DNA of 30,763 bases from a virus: positions 1 to 30,763 of IMG/VR virus record IMGVR_UViG_3300032242_000320. The stretch is one strand, 5' to 3'. The notes under the pieces are model-generated. The model was not told where the DNA came from, did no database searches, and saw only the letters and a list, made by a program, of their open reading frames with translations. The translations under genes were made by a program, and so were the position numbers. This document shows, in pieces, positions 23,179 through 29,007 of the stretch. Position 1 is the stretch's first letter, and every line of letters starts with the position of its first letter.

Positions 23179-23921
23179 TACTTACCCCATACCTTATTAG
23201 CCACAATAAATGTACCATCTTTGTGGATAGGAATTAATTGTGGGGTAACTTTATTGCCATCAATATATAGAATACCAAATGCTTGTTGCCAGTTAGAGAT
23301 ACCTGCTTTAAGATAAGAAGCTTTACGCATATCCATAAGGTTGCCTACTTCCATACCCCATACAGTTTTAACTGGACGACCACCATAAGCTTGGCTATGG
23401 TGCAGTAGTCCTGCTCTGTGTGTATGACCACACACTACAGATAGCCCTGACTTCTTTGCTAAACCTAGTGCTGTCTGTCCACCGGTCTGACTAGTACTAC
23501 CTTCGTCACCATGCAGCAGTAGCCACTGTGGTGCTACCTGCCATGGTTCAAAGTGATAATTAATACCTAGATCATCTAGTCTAAGAAAGTTTGTTAGCTC
23601 GAACTCTGGAGCTCCAAGGAGTCCAGGTAATCGCTTCATGATAGAATTGTATAGACGATCAGTATGGTTACTGCGTGTCATGTGTGTAACTTTGAGTTGT
23701 TCTAACACTCGTACTGTTTCGTCTCTGTCCTTTCCGATGCTACGTTCGTACTCTAGTGGAGTACCTTGAGACCATCGGCTGATAGTTTGCATATCCATTT
23801 CATCACCAACAGATACTACATCTGTTGGTTTAAATGCTTTGATAAATGCAGCAAGGTTATTCACTGCACGTTTGTCTTGATACGGAACTTGCAGATCTGA
23901 AACGATTACCTTGACTTCCAT
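23178..23921 (-). CDS. Calcineurin-like metallophosphoesterase
   Basis: A 247-residue protein with the metal-binding motifs of the family in order: D9-L-Q11, GDE at 39-41 with D43, N85-H86 with D88 (SNHTDR), H137 (HGDEG) and GHTHR with H166 and H168. A Gln replaces the usual His of the first D-x-H motif, a known variant in phage members. It hydrolyses phosphate esters or nucleic acid ends with two metal ions; the true substrate is not evident. It starts two bases after the previous stop without a good ribosome binding site and overlaps the sigma-like gene, so it is translationally coupled on both sides. Confidence 0.85.
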   Translation of the reverse strand: MEVKVIVSDLQVPYQDKRAVNNLAAFIKAFKPTDVVSVGDEMDMQTISRWSQGTPLEYERSIGKDRDETVRVLEQLKVTHMTRSNHTDRLYNSIMKRLPGLLGAPEFELTNFLRLDDLGINYHFEPWQVAPQWLLLHGDEGSTSQTGGQTALGLAKKSGLSVVCGHTHRAGLLHHSQAYGGRPVKTVWGMEVGNLMDMRKASYLKAGISNWQQAFGILYIDGNKVTPQLIPIHKDGTFIVANKVWGK

Positions 23922-23923
23922 GG

Positions 23924-24436
23924 TTAGTTATCCCACTTCCCATTTAAGACTAGCAATCCAATAACTCCATAATTAAGGATGTCAATAAAAGTATCTTCCA
24001 AGCTTTCATTGCTTGGTGTTTTTTTGTTGCTGATTAGATTTGATAGTCGTGCTACCTTGTCATGCAATCGCACTGCTAGTCCATTGAGTGGACCACCTGG
24101 TGCGTCAGCAATATTCTTTGGACCATAATCATTATGCTTTTTAATTAGTAAACTAACAGCATCAAGTGCTATGACCAGTGCATCAGTCTCTAGCTTTGTT
24201 GGTGTTGACCTAGTGGTTACAGTTACCTTGGCATGATTCGTTTTAGTTTTAGTGTTAGCACCCCATCGGATTCCTGGGTTATATGAACTGTAGTTATGCC
24301 CGTGTTCGTAAGGGTTCTTACTATGAAGTCCATTTCGTTCTTTGTAAATTTTATTTCTTTCACGTCGCTCAAGTTCTTCTAGCTCCTTAAGATCTCTTTC
24401 TATTGCACTTGTTACACATCTCTTGCAATGACCCAT
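23924..24436 (-). CDS. DUF1599 / nucleotide-modification-associated domain protein
   Basis: A 170-residue protein overlapping the primase stop (TAATG). Residues 1-40 have a CxxC (HCKRC) and a charged helix (LKELEELERRERNKIYKERN). A linker follows, then a C-terminal domain from about residue 85: LIKKHNDYGPKNIADAPGGP, VRLHDKVARLSNLI and EDTFIDILNYGVIGLLVL. This is the pattern of the Nmad1/DUF1599 family, which is linked in phages to modified or altered nucleotide pools. The N-terminal extension is unusual to me. The modification role is family-level knowledge only; no base-modifying enzymes are visible in the window. Confidence 0.75.
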   Translation of the reverse strand: MGHCKRCVTSAIERDLKELEELERRERNKIYKERNGLHSKNPYEHGHNYSSYNPGIRWGANTKTKTNHAKVTVTTRSTPTKLETDALVIALDAVSLLIKKHNDYGPKNIADAPGGPLNGLAVRLHDKVARLSNLISNKKTPSNESLEDTFIDILNYGVIGLLVLNGKWDN

Positions 24437-25053
24437 TACATTTCTACTTTCTTTTTGAAGTATTCATTACCATGCAGTAGGTAGATGGAGTTAACATCTT
24501 CACCTTCTGGCATGTTAATAATTATAACACTACTTAGTTCCTTAGACAAGGACTTAGCAAAGTCTATACCAGGTTGATCACCATCTGCAAATACAAATAC
24601 AGTATTGAAATCCTGCAGCAGTCTGGTGTAGTGTGGCTTCCAAGAGTTAACACCTGGTACACCCACTGCTGGTATGCCACATAGGTAGTGCAAAGTTATA
24701 GCATCTATCTCACCTTCACACACAGCAATAAAATCTTTGGCTGTATGTAAAGCAGTAACATTAAATAATCTTGTTTGAGTACCAGGAAATCCTAAGTACT
24801 TGGGTTCTTCTGGACCCATAGATCTGAACCTAATATCTACTACACCTGACGGTGTGATGTATGGTATGGCTAACCTATTGACAAACTGTTCTTGTCCAGG
24901 CAATGGGTCAACGACGACCCCTAATCGAATTGCTTCTGCCACCTTTAGGGGTATCCCTCGTTTGAGAAGATACTCTTCTGCCAATGGCAGACTGTCCTCG
25001 TAATGGCTTGTAGCTTTCTCCAGTAATACTTTCTGCGATCTTGATAGCTTCAC
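24436..25053 (-). CDS. DnaG-type primase, TOPRIM subunit
   Basis: A GTG start at 25053 is preceded by GAAGGAG at nine bases and lies 146 bases inside the zinc-finger gene in another frame. The 205-residue product has the RNA-polymerase-side segment (AEAIRLGVVVDPLPG, LAIPYITPSGVVDIRFRS, PKYLGF) and a TOPRIM domain: E113-G-E115 (VCEGEIDA) and D157-G-D159 (FVFADGDQPG). These acidic residues bind the catalytic metals for primer synthesis. It lacks the zinc-binding domain, which is supplied by the overlapping upstream gene. Split primases occur in some actinophages; here the overlap is long and translation probably depends on the internal ribosome binding site. Confidence 0.85.
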   Translation of the reverse strand: MKLSRSQKVLLEKATSHYEDSLPLAEEYLLKRGIPLKVAEAIRLGVVVDPLPGQEQFVNRLAIPYITPSGVVDIRFRSMGPEEPKYLGFPGTQTRLFNVTALHTAKDFIAVCEGEIDAITLHYLCGIPAVGVPGVNSWKPHYTRLLQDFNTVFVFADGDQPGIDFAKSLSKELSSVIIINMPEGEDVNSIYLLHGNEYFKKKVEM

Positions 25054-25270
25054 GATATGTTACTCCTTCATGTAACTTAATGATATTAAAACCATTTCCT
25101 TTTATTCCACAACCGTGGCAAACAAATATGTTGTCGCCTAAAGATACACCTGCGGATGCATGACTGTCGCTATGGAATGGGCATCTAATCTTTTGCCATC
25201 CATTATAGTTATCTCTTAGTCTGCCACCGTAGTGTGCAACAACTTTATCTATTGGTATTGTTAAATCCAT
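24908..25270 (-). CDS. DnaG-type primase, zinc-finger subunit
   Basis: A 120-residue protein with a CHC2-type zinc finger: C30-x2-H33 (CPFHSDSHAS) and C51-x2-C54 (FVCHGCGIKG), which recognises template for priming. It continues into FNIIKLHEGVTYREAIKIAE, the usual helix after the finger, and ends in a basic, probably disordered tail (RVSSQTRDTPKGGRSNSIRG). That tail is encoded over the start of the TOPRIM gene in a different frame, so its composition is partly forced by the overlap. It starts 26 bases inside the end of the nuclease gene. Confidence 0.85.
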   Translation of the reverse strand: MDLTIPIDKVVAHYGGRLRDNYNGWQKIRCPFHSDSHASAGVSLGDNIFVCHGCGIKGNGFNIIKLHEGVTYREAIKIAESITGESYKPLRGQSAIGRRVSSQTRDTPKGGRSNSIRGRR

Positions 25271-25589
25271 TTAGCAAATCCACCCATATATGTACAGGCA
25301 TAGTAGCATACCAGTCACCGACATTAGTAGTACCACGTTTCTTGTGTATAACTACACCAGTCTTAGCTTTATCGTTTGCTATTTCAACTAACAGTTCTGA
25401 TACCCACTGCGATAGTTCCATGCGAGCATGGTTCTTAACTTCTATTACAACAGATTCAATACCACTAATATCACCACGATCATTAACTCCGTTAAGGGAC
25501 CTGCGTTCACAGTTCTTGTAGCCTTTATCTACTAGGTATCTAACTACTGCTGTTTCTGCAGCAGTACCTTTCTGCTTAGCTTTACTCAT
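25245..25589 (-). CDS. Holliday-junction-resolvase-like PD-(D/E)xK nuclease
   Basis: The start at 25589 overlaps the stop of a tiny upstream gene (ATGAGTAA); an ATG at 25604 would add five residues. The 114-residue product has the order SKAKQKGTAAETAVVRYLVD (N-terminal Glu), ERRSLNGVNDRGDISG (Asp) and VVIEVKNH (ExK), then ELSQWVSELLVEIAND. This matches small archaeal-type Hjc or phage resolvase-like endonucleases that cut branched DNA before packaging. It sits between the membrane genes and the primase. An alternative is another small PD-(D/E)xK nuclease. Confidence 0.8.
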   Translation of the reverse strand: MSKAKQKGTAAETAVVRYLVDKGYKNCERRSLNGVNDRGDISGIESVVIEVKNHARMELSQWVSELLVEIANDKAKTGVVIHKKRGTTNVGDWYATMPVHIWVDLLNGFNNTNR

Positions 25590-25662
25590 CTTCAAACCAT
25601 TCATCTAGATCAGGTACGCTTGGCTGACTAACTGTTAGCGGTTCGACTGGCATGACTGTCAT
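25582..25662 (-). CDS. 26-residue acidic micro-ORF
   Basis: The ATG at 25662 overlaps the DUF1003 stop (TAATG) and has GAGGAG upstream. The product is MTVMPVEPLTVSQPSVPDLD followed by EWFEDE, with a strongly acidic, aromatic end. The stop overlaps the resolvase start. An acidic aromatic tail like this is reminiscent of protein-docking tails such as the tip of SSB, but that is only a resemblance. It may mainly serve to carry ribosomes from one gene to the next. Confidence 0.45.
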   Translation of the reverse strand: MTVMPVEPLTVSQPSVPDLDEWFEDE

Positions 25663-25958
25663 TACTTCTCCTCTAATATTTTAAGTATCTTTTTAACTGT
25701 TGCTAATGTTTGCTTATCTGTTTTGTAATCATTCTCTACCATTGCATGGTCTCGTTCTTCTGCACGATTAGCAGACATAAGAATAAATGTAGATAACACA
25801 ATAGATTCAAGTGATACAACTAGTGTAAGTAATCCATAGGGGAATGGTTCAGCTTGGAATGCAATCCAAATAACCCACCATACTAAATGAATAATAACAA
25901 ACTTAATGTCACCACAAAACTTAGTGATTGCATCTGATACTTTATCTAGAGAAGACAT
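25662..25958 (-). CDS. DUF1003-family membrane protein
   Basis: A 98-residue protein with two hydrophobic helices, FVIIHLVWWVIWIAFQ (about 20-35) and GLLTLVVSLESIVLSTFILM (about 42-61), then NRAEERDHAMVENDYKTDKQ and a charged end. The FPYGLLTLVVSLESI and STF-N-R-AERD pattern is the signature I recall for DUF1003, a bacterial inner-membrane family of unknown function. Bacterial members are usually longer. Its place inside a replication operon, right after a 21-residue membrane peptide, is unusual. It could alter the host membrane, exclude other phages or anchor replication. Confidence 0.75.
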   Translation of the reverse strand: MSSLDKVSDAITKFCGDIKFVIIHLVWWVIWIAFQAEPFPYGLLTLVVSLESIVLSTFILMSANRAEERDHAMVENDYKTDKQTLATVKKILKILEEK

Positions 25959-26007
25959 GACTAACCCACCATACTAATAGTAATCCAATGATAATTTTAT
26001 TTGCCAT
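25942..26007 (-). CDS. 21-residue membrane micro-protein
   Basis: The ATG at 26007 overlaps the helicase stop (TAATG), and GAGGCAAGG provides an upstream site. The peptide is MANKIIIGLLLVWWVSHVFS followed by R: a positive start, one hydrophobic stretch with two Trp and a short end, the form of a single-pass membrane peptide. It ends 17 bases inside the DUF1003 gene in another frame. The conserved-looking gene linkage supports translation, but a chance open frame of this size cannot be excluded. Confidence 0.45.
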   Translation of the reverse strand: MANKIIIGLLLVWWVSHVFSR

Positions 26008-26792
26008 TACCTTGCCTCTTCTAAGTCTGCTATAAACATATAGCCTGGATTAAACTGTAACCATACTGGTGACTTACCACTAGCGTCTGCACGACCATAC
26101 CTATTCTTAACTGCAGCAACACCAAGTAAACCAGTAGAGTTCTGACCTACGGTCAGGATCAAAGCTGGTAACTGTGCTACTTTACCTTGTAATGAACTGC
26201 GTGGCTGACATGGTTCACCGGCATAACCTTCTTGCGTATGATGTAGTACAAGGATTGCAGCATTGGTATCACGAGCAAGATACTTAAGTTCTTTTAATGC
26301 GCTACGCATGTTACTGAACTCTTCGCCACCATCCATACTGACATCCATCAAGTTGTCAATAACAATTAGAGCAGGTGACTCTCCAAGTAATTCTTCAACT
26401 GCAGTAACTTCATCGTCAATGTCAGAAAGACTTGGGCTAGAATCAAAACTCCAGTAAATATGACTAGCCAAAGCAAGCTTATCACGAGAGCCAATAGGGT
26501 CTTCAGATATGATCTTCTCTGCTTCATGTTGTGATACTCCTGTAATCATTGAATACAAACGCATAGCCATGGTGTGTGCATTGGTATCTGCTGACAGATA
26601 AAGCGTCGGTGCATTCATGCGTAGTGCTAAAGCTAAAGCAAGCGTAGACTTACCAGCACCAGGAGTGCCAGCAATCATACTTACTTCTGCTCGTCTTAAT
26701 ATAATCTGATTGTTTTCAAATGTACGAAAGACTGTAGGCATAGGTTCACCACCTATGTCTGGTCTACCTACAGATCTAGATAGGGTTTTCAT
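26007..26792 (-). CDS. RecA/DnaB-type ATPase, probable replicative helicase
   Basis: A 261-residue single ATPase domain. Walker A is G42-TPGAGK-S49-T50, Walker B is ALIVIDNLMD with D146, and a sensor-like LVLHHTQE (182-188) follows, then QGKVAQLPALILTVGQ and a C-terminal beta pair. This is the core of DnaB or RecA-superfamily phage helicases, without the N-terminal domain of full DnaB. It would unwind DNA at the fork with the primase pair or act in recombination. It overlaps the upstream acidic gene by 17 bases and the 21-residue gene at its stop. Confidence 0.85.
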   Translation of the reverse strand: MKTLSRSVGRPDIGGEPMPTVFRTFENNQIILRRAEVSMIAGTPGAGKSTLALALALRMNAPTLYLSADTNAHTMAMRLYSMITGVSQHEAEKIISEDPIGSRDKLALASHIYWSFDSSPSLSDIDDEVTAVEELLGESPALIVIDNLMDVSMDGGEEFSNMRSALKELKYLARDTNAAILVLHHTQEGYAGEPCQPRSSLQGKVAQLPALILTVGQNSTGLLGVAAVKNRYGRADASGKSPVWLQFNPGYMFIADLEEAR

Positions 26793-27018
26793 CCTTTGCT
26801 TTTAACTCCTTAACATATTCTATGGCGTAACTTACATCATAGTTAATAGCATCACCATCATAACCGATAGTGTCTAATAGTACATCCCATACACCATCAG
26901 GCAATGGATCACCAGCATTATAATGTTCTTCAATATCTTTCTTAGTGTACCAACTGATAGCTATTTCTTCTTCTGGGTCGTAGTCTTTCATGTATTTAAA
27001 TACGTCTTCGACTTTCAT
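26776..27018 (-). CDS. Acidic hypothetical protein before the helicase
   Basis: An 80-residue acidic protein (VEDVFKYMKDYDPEEEIAIS, then WYTKKDIEEHYNAGDPLPDG and a helical end YVKELKAKDENPI). It has a strong ribosome binding site (AAGGAG four bases from the ATG), preceded by a structured leader. Its end overlaps the helicase start, so control of this gene would also control the helicase by coupling. The shape suggests a helicase loader or inhibitor, but I recognise no family. Confidence 0.75.
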   Translation of the reverse strand: MKVEDVFKYMKDYDPEEEIAISWYTKKDIEEHYNAGDPLPDGVWDVLLDTIGYDGDAINYDVSYAIEYVKELKAKDENPI

Positions 27019-27127
27019 AATTCTCCTTAAATATAGGACAGTCCCCTACCATACAAGGAGTCATGGTAAGGGACTGCGTCCACTATAGCTTCCCCTCTAT
27101 AAGAGGACTATCTAGTAAGCGACCTTA
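27019..27127 (-). promoter_or_regulatory. Structured leader of the helicase operon
   Basis: Read on the minus strand, it carries hairpin A (27132-27111), a small stem (AGAGG/CCTCT, 27094-27106), hairpin C (27076-27039) and then the ribosome binding site AAGGAG just before the ATG at 27018. Hairpin C has 14-base arms with one mismatch. Its 10-base loop contains CTCCTT, complementary to AAGGAG. There is no T-run. The layout suggests a switchable ribosome binding site or RNA processing region. Confidence 0.6.
27039..27076 (-). ncRNA. Stem-loop with loop complementary to the next ribosome binding site
   Basis: The arms at 27039-27052 and 27063-27076 pair over 13 of 14 positions, and the plus-strand loop 27053-27062 contains AAGGAG (CTCCTT in the transcript). 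The real binding site AAGGAG of the next gene lies about 10 bases beyond the stem. A loop-to-site pairing of six bases is possible. Listed as an RNA element, not an independent transcript. Confidence 0.45.
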
Positions 27128-27132
27128 CTAGA
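27111..27132. repeat. Perfect 9-base inverted repeat at the SSB-like gene end
   Basis: TCTAGTAAG (27111-27119) and CTTACTAGA (27124-27132) are separated by four bases and include the stop codon of the SSB-like gene (27128-27130). It could be an RNA hairpin protecting the 3' end or a protein-binding palindrome. There is no T-run, so strong termination is unlikely. Confidence 0.7.
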
Positions 27133-27562
27133 ATGTTTGCCACTCTGGTTCGTTGGCTTTAAGATATACAGCCTTGCACTGGTCAGGTGTACCCTTGGCA
27201 GTTGGACACATGTACGCTTTGTAAGGACCGTAAGGACCAGTACCTTCACGCTTGGTCATAACACCATGAGCACACTGACGAACTGCTGTACCTACTGCTG
27301 TGGCTGCCTGTGCTACCACTGGTGGTGCGACAGGAGCAAACGCTGGTGGTTGAATAACTTCTCCACCTAGTGTTTCAATTACAGTCTGCACTGCATCAGG
27401 AGTAGTAGACAAAACAAAATCCTCAAAGGATTCTACTGCTAAACCAAAGCCTAAGTTATATGCTTCGCTTACCTTGTTGACAAACTCTTCGGGAGTATCT
27501 CCACGTAGAGTAACCAAGCTACCACGCTTAGTCTTAACTGTTACTGTTACATTCTTTTCCAT
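27128..27562 (-). CDS. SSB-like zinc-motif protein
   Basis: I chose the ATG at 27562 (AAGGA seven bases upstream) over an in-frame TTG at 27601 that would overlap the exonuclease gene more. The 144-residue product starts MEKNVTVTVKTKRGSLVTLR, has a helical middle with FVNKVSEAYNLGFGLAVESF, then a Pro/Ala-rich linker (APVAPPVVAQAATAVG) and a C-terminal zinc-like module: CAHGVMTKREGTGPYGPYKA, then MCPTAKGTPDQC. This C-terminal module is familiar from actinophage proteins proposed to bind single-stranded DNA. Placement between exonuclease and helicase agrees. The binding function is inferred. Confidence 0.7.
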   Translation of the reverse strand: MEKNVTVTVKTKRGSLVTLRGDTPEEFVNKVSEAYNLGFGLAVESFEDFVLSTTPDAVQTVIETLGGEVIQPPAFAPVAPPVVAQAATAVGTAVRQCAHGVMTKREGTGPYGPYKAYMCPTAKGTPDQCKAVYLKANEPEWQTF

Positions 27563-27572
27563 GTTCTTTTCC

Positions 27573-28181
27573 TTACTGTTTCCATTTGCATTCTTTGACA
27601 ACGCTACACATTACACAATGATTAAAGTTTGGTAGAAAGATTTCTTGCTTACGTGCGCTGTCAAACTTAGTTACGATATCAATGATAGCACTGGTTGGAT
27701 ACTTATCCAAATTGATAAGCTCACCAATGCCACCAGTTCTAGCCATCCAGTATGCACCATACTGTGGACGGACACCAAGTATAGCTTCCATGCCAACAGC
27801 ATAAAAGGCTAACTGCAGATCTGAACTAGGTGTACGACTACCAGTCTTGATATCCAATACAACTAACTCACCATCAGGTGTAACCATTACACGATCAAGG
27901 TGCATCTGTACTGGCACATCATTCCATATGGGAGTTAGACCTAGTTCAATAGCAGGTACACCATCGCTGACTTCCCAGATTTTCCAGGCAGCATTAGTTC
28001 GCCAGTTAATCCATGAGTCAACCATGTCACTACCATTGGCTGTCCACCAACTACCATCTTCTTTGTTGGGGTTAGCTTTACTTACTCGTCCTGCTGCTTT
28101 CCACTCGGACTTGTCTACATTTGTTTTATTTAATTGTTCATTTTGTAAACGAGTCCAAGCTTCATCCCAATACTTATTCAC
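27573..28181 (-). CDS. Cas4/RecB-like exonuclease, C-terminal part
   Basis: I chose the GTG at 28181 because AAGGAG lies seven bases upstream, giving 202 residues. It contains VQMHLDRVMV (D96), LVVLDIKTGSR (D110 and K112), LQLAFYA (Q123, Y127) and three C-terminal Cys (C189, C192, C198 in HCVMCSVVKECKW). These are the PD-(D/E)xK catalytic residues and three of the four Fe-S ligands of Cas4-type nucleases. The catalytic His and the first Cys are in the overlapping upstream gene. Together they total about 270 residues, the usual length of the single-gene actinophage exonuclease. Confidence 0.85.
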   Translation of the reverse strand: MNKYWDEAWTRLQNEQLNKTNVDKSEWKAAGRVSKANPNKEDGSWWTANGSDMVDSWINWRTNAAWKIWEVSDGVPAIELGLTPIWNDVPVQMHLDRVMVTPDGELVVLDIKTGSRTPSSDLQLAFYAVGMEAILGVRPQYGAYWMARTGGIGELINLDKYPTSAIIDIVTKFDSARKQEIFLPNFNHCVMCSVVKECKWKQ

Positions 28182-28377
28182 TCCATGTCTCCTTATCGTA
28201 GGCTTCAGTTGCTTCATGCACTGCTGACCCACCAACCAGATACCATGTTGGTCGTTCTGTTACCTTAACAATACGAGTCAGATAATATTTCCACCCACAA
28301 TCTAGATAGGTTGTGAGTGAAGAGTAAGATACATGTGGTGGTAAATCATAACCATTGATCTTAACGCTCACTGCCAT
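28174..28377 (-). CDS. Cas4/RecB-like exonuclease, N-terminal part
   Basis: The ATG at 28377 gives 67 residues; an earlier frame start at 28431 would overlap the upstream gene more. The product has PPHVSYSSLTTYLDCGWKYY (C27, first Fe-S ligand) and YLVGGSAVHEATEAYD (H54, metal-binding His of the nuclease motif I), then ends at TAA 28174-28176, right over the GTG of the C-terminal gene. On its own it cannot form an active site. It must pair with the next product, be joined by frameshifting, or be part of a recently broken gene. Confidence 0.8.
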   Translation of the reverse strand: MAVSVKINGYDLPPHVSYSSLTTYLDCGWKYYLTRIVKVTERPTWYLVGGSAVHEATEAYDKETWSE

Positions 28378-28525
28378 ACTTCCTTTCATAGTAGTATTCC
28401 ATGGCAAGATCTTCGGCATCGCTTTCAGCAATAGCTTCTAATTCTTTGTTACAATTATAACATAGATCTAAATCCATTTGGAATAGTTTTTCTTTATCTT
28501 TTATATTACAGCAGTTATCTGACAT
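28361..28525 (-). CDS. 54-residue protein with CxxC
   Basis: The ATG at 28525 lies 11 bases inside the WhiB gene end and the frame closes at TAA 28361-28363, inside the start of the exonuclease N-terminal gene. The product starts MSDNCCNIKDKEKLFQMDLD, then LCYNCNKELEAIAESDAED and a basic end. C5, C6, C22 and C25 could bind zinc or iron. No strong ribosome binding site, so coupling to WhiB is required. It fills a gap that would otherwise be the only non-coding space here, which supports it. Confidence 0.6.
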   Translation of the reverse strand: MSDNCCNIKDKEKLFQMDLDLCYNCNKELEAIAESDAEDLAMEYYYERKYGSER

Positions 28526-28814
28526 AATTAATATTCGCCATAGGATTATCTAATCTAATCCCATTTTGTTTCCTTATTTTTTTACGTTCTTCTTCTGTTG
28601 TACCACCCCAGAAACCATACTCTTCATGGTGAAGAGCATAAGTTAGACATGGTGCTAGGAATGGGCAGGAGTCACACAATACTTTAAGAGCAGAGAAGTC
28701 CTTGTTGTTCTTGGACTTACGTGACTTACTCCCATCCCAATCTTCATAGTAAAAGTCTTCTACATTGCTGTCAACACACGCTTGTGTGCCATCAAATGCA
28801 GGATACTTAGCCAT
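28515..28814 (-). CDS. WhiB-like iron-sulfur transcription factor
   Basis: A 99-residue protein with the family pattern: C13, C47-x2-C50-x5-C56 (CDSCPFLAPC), which hold a 4Fe-4S cluster, then the tryptophan turn G67-FWGG-T72 and TEEERKKIRKQ, the DNA-binding end. WhiB proteins bind the host sigma factor and regulate transcription, and are found in Actinobacteria and their phages. Phage versions can compete with host WhiB proteins or affect superinfection. The spacing of 33 residues between the first and second Cys is within the usual range. It overlaps the genes on both sides, so it is part of the early operon. Confidence 0.93.
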   Translation of the reverse strand: MAKYPAFDGTQACVDSNVEDFYYEDWDGSKSRKSKNNKDFSALKVLCDSCPFLAPCLTYALHHEEYGFWGGTTEEERKKIRKQNGIRLDNPMANINYVR

Positions 28815-29007
28815 CTACTTCTACCTTGTCGTAGTAAAATTCAAACAAACTATTGTTTGTTTCTGTGTGCAACTTATTTAATTCATCTTTAGTTAACATG
28901 ATGGAAAGATTATCTCCAAAATATAAAACAAAAGGATACTCATCACAGTCACGATTATTAATTGTAACCTTACAATTTTTATCTGATCTTGTAATCCAAC
29001 TTAACAT
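28807..29007 (-). CDS. 66-residue hypothetical protein
   Basis: It starts at the ATG just after the DUF932-like stop with GGAG upstream and overlaps the WhiB start by eight bases. The product MLSWITRSDKNCKVTINNRD, then CDEYPFVLYFGDNLSIMLTK and a helical acidic end, suggests a small beta-sheet followed by a helix. I recognise no family. Linked translation with WhiB suggests it may act in the same early step. Confidence 0.75.
   Translation of the reverse strand: MLSWITRSDKNCKVTINNRDCDEYPFVLYFGDNLSIMLTKDELNKLHTETNNSLFEFYYDKVEVDG

Noticed and set aside
27019-27132. tRNA or classical terminator in the SSB-helicase gap
   Set aside because: Three stems are present but no tRNA consensus loops and no T-run after any stem on the transcribed strand.
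28174-28190. Programmed -1 frameshift joining the exonuclease halves
   Set aside because: The downstream frame is +1, and there is no X-XXY-YYZ slippery heptamer; the strong ribosome binding site before the GTG makes reinitiation simpler.
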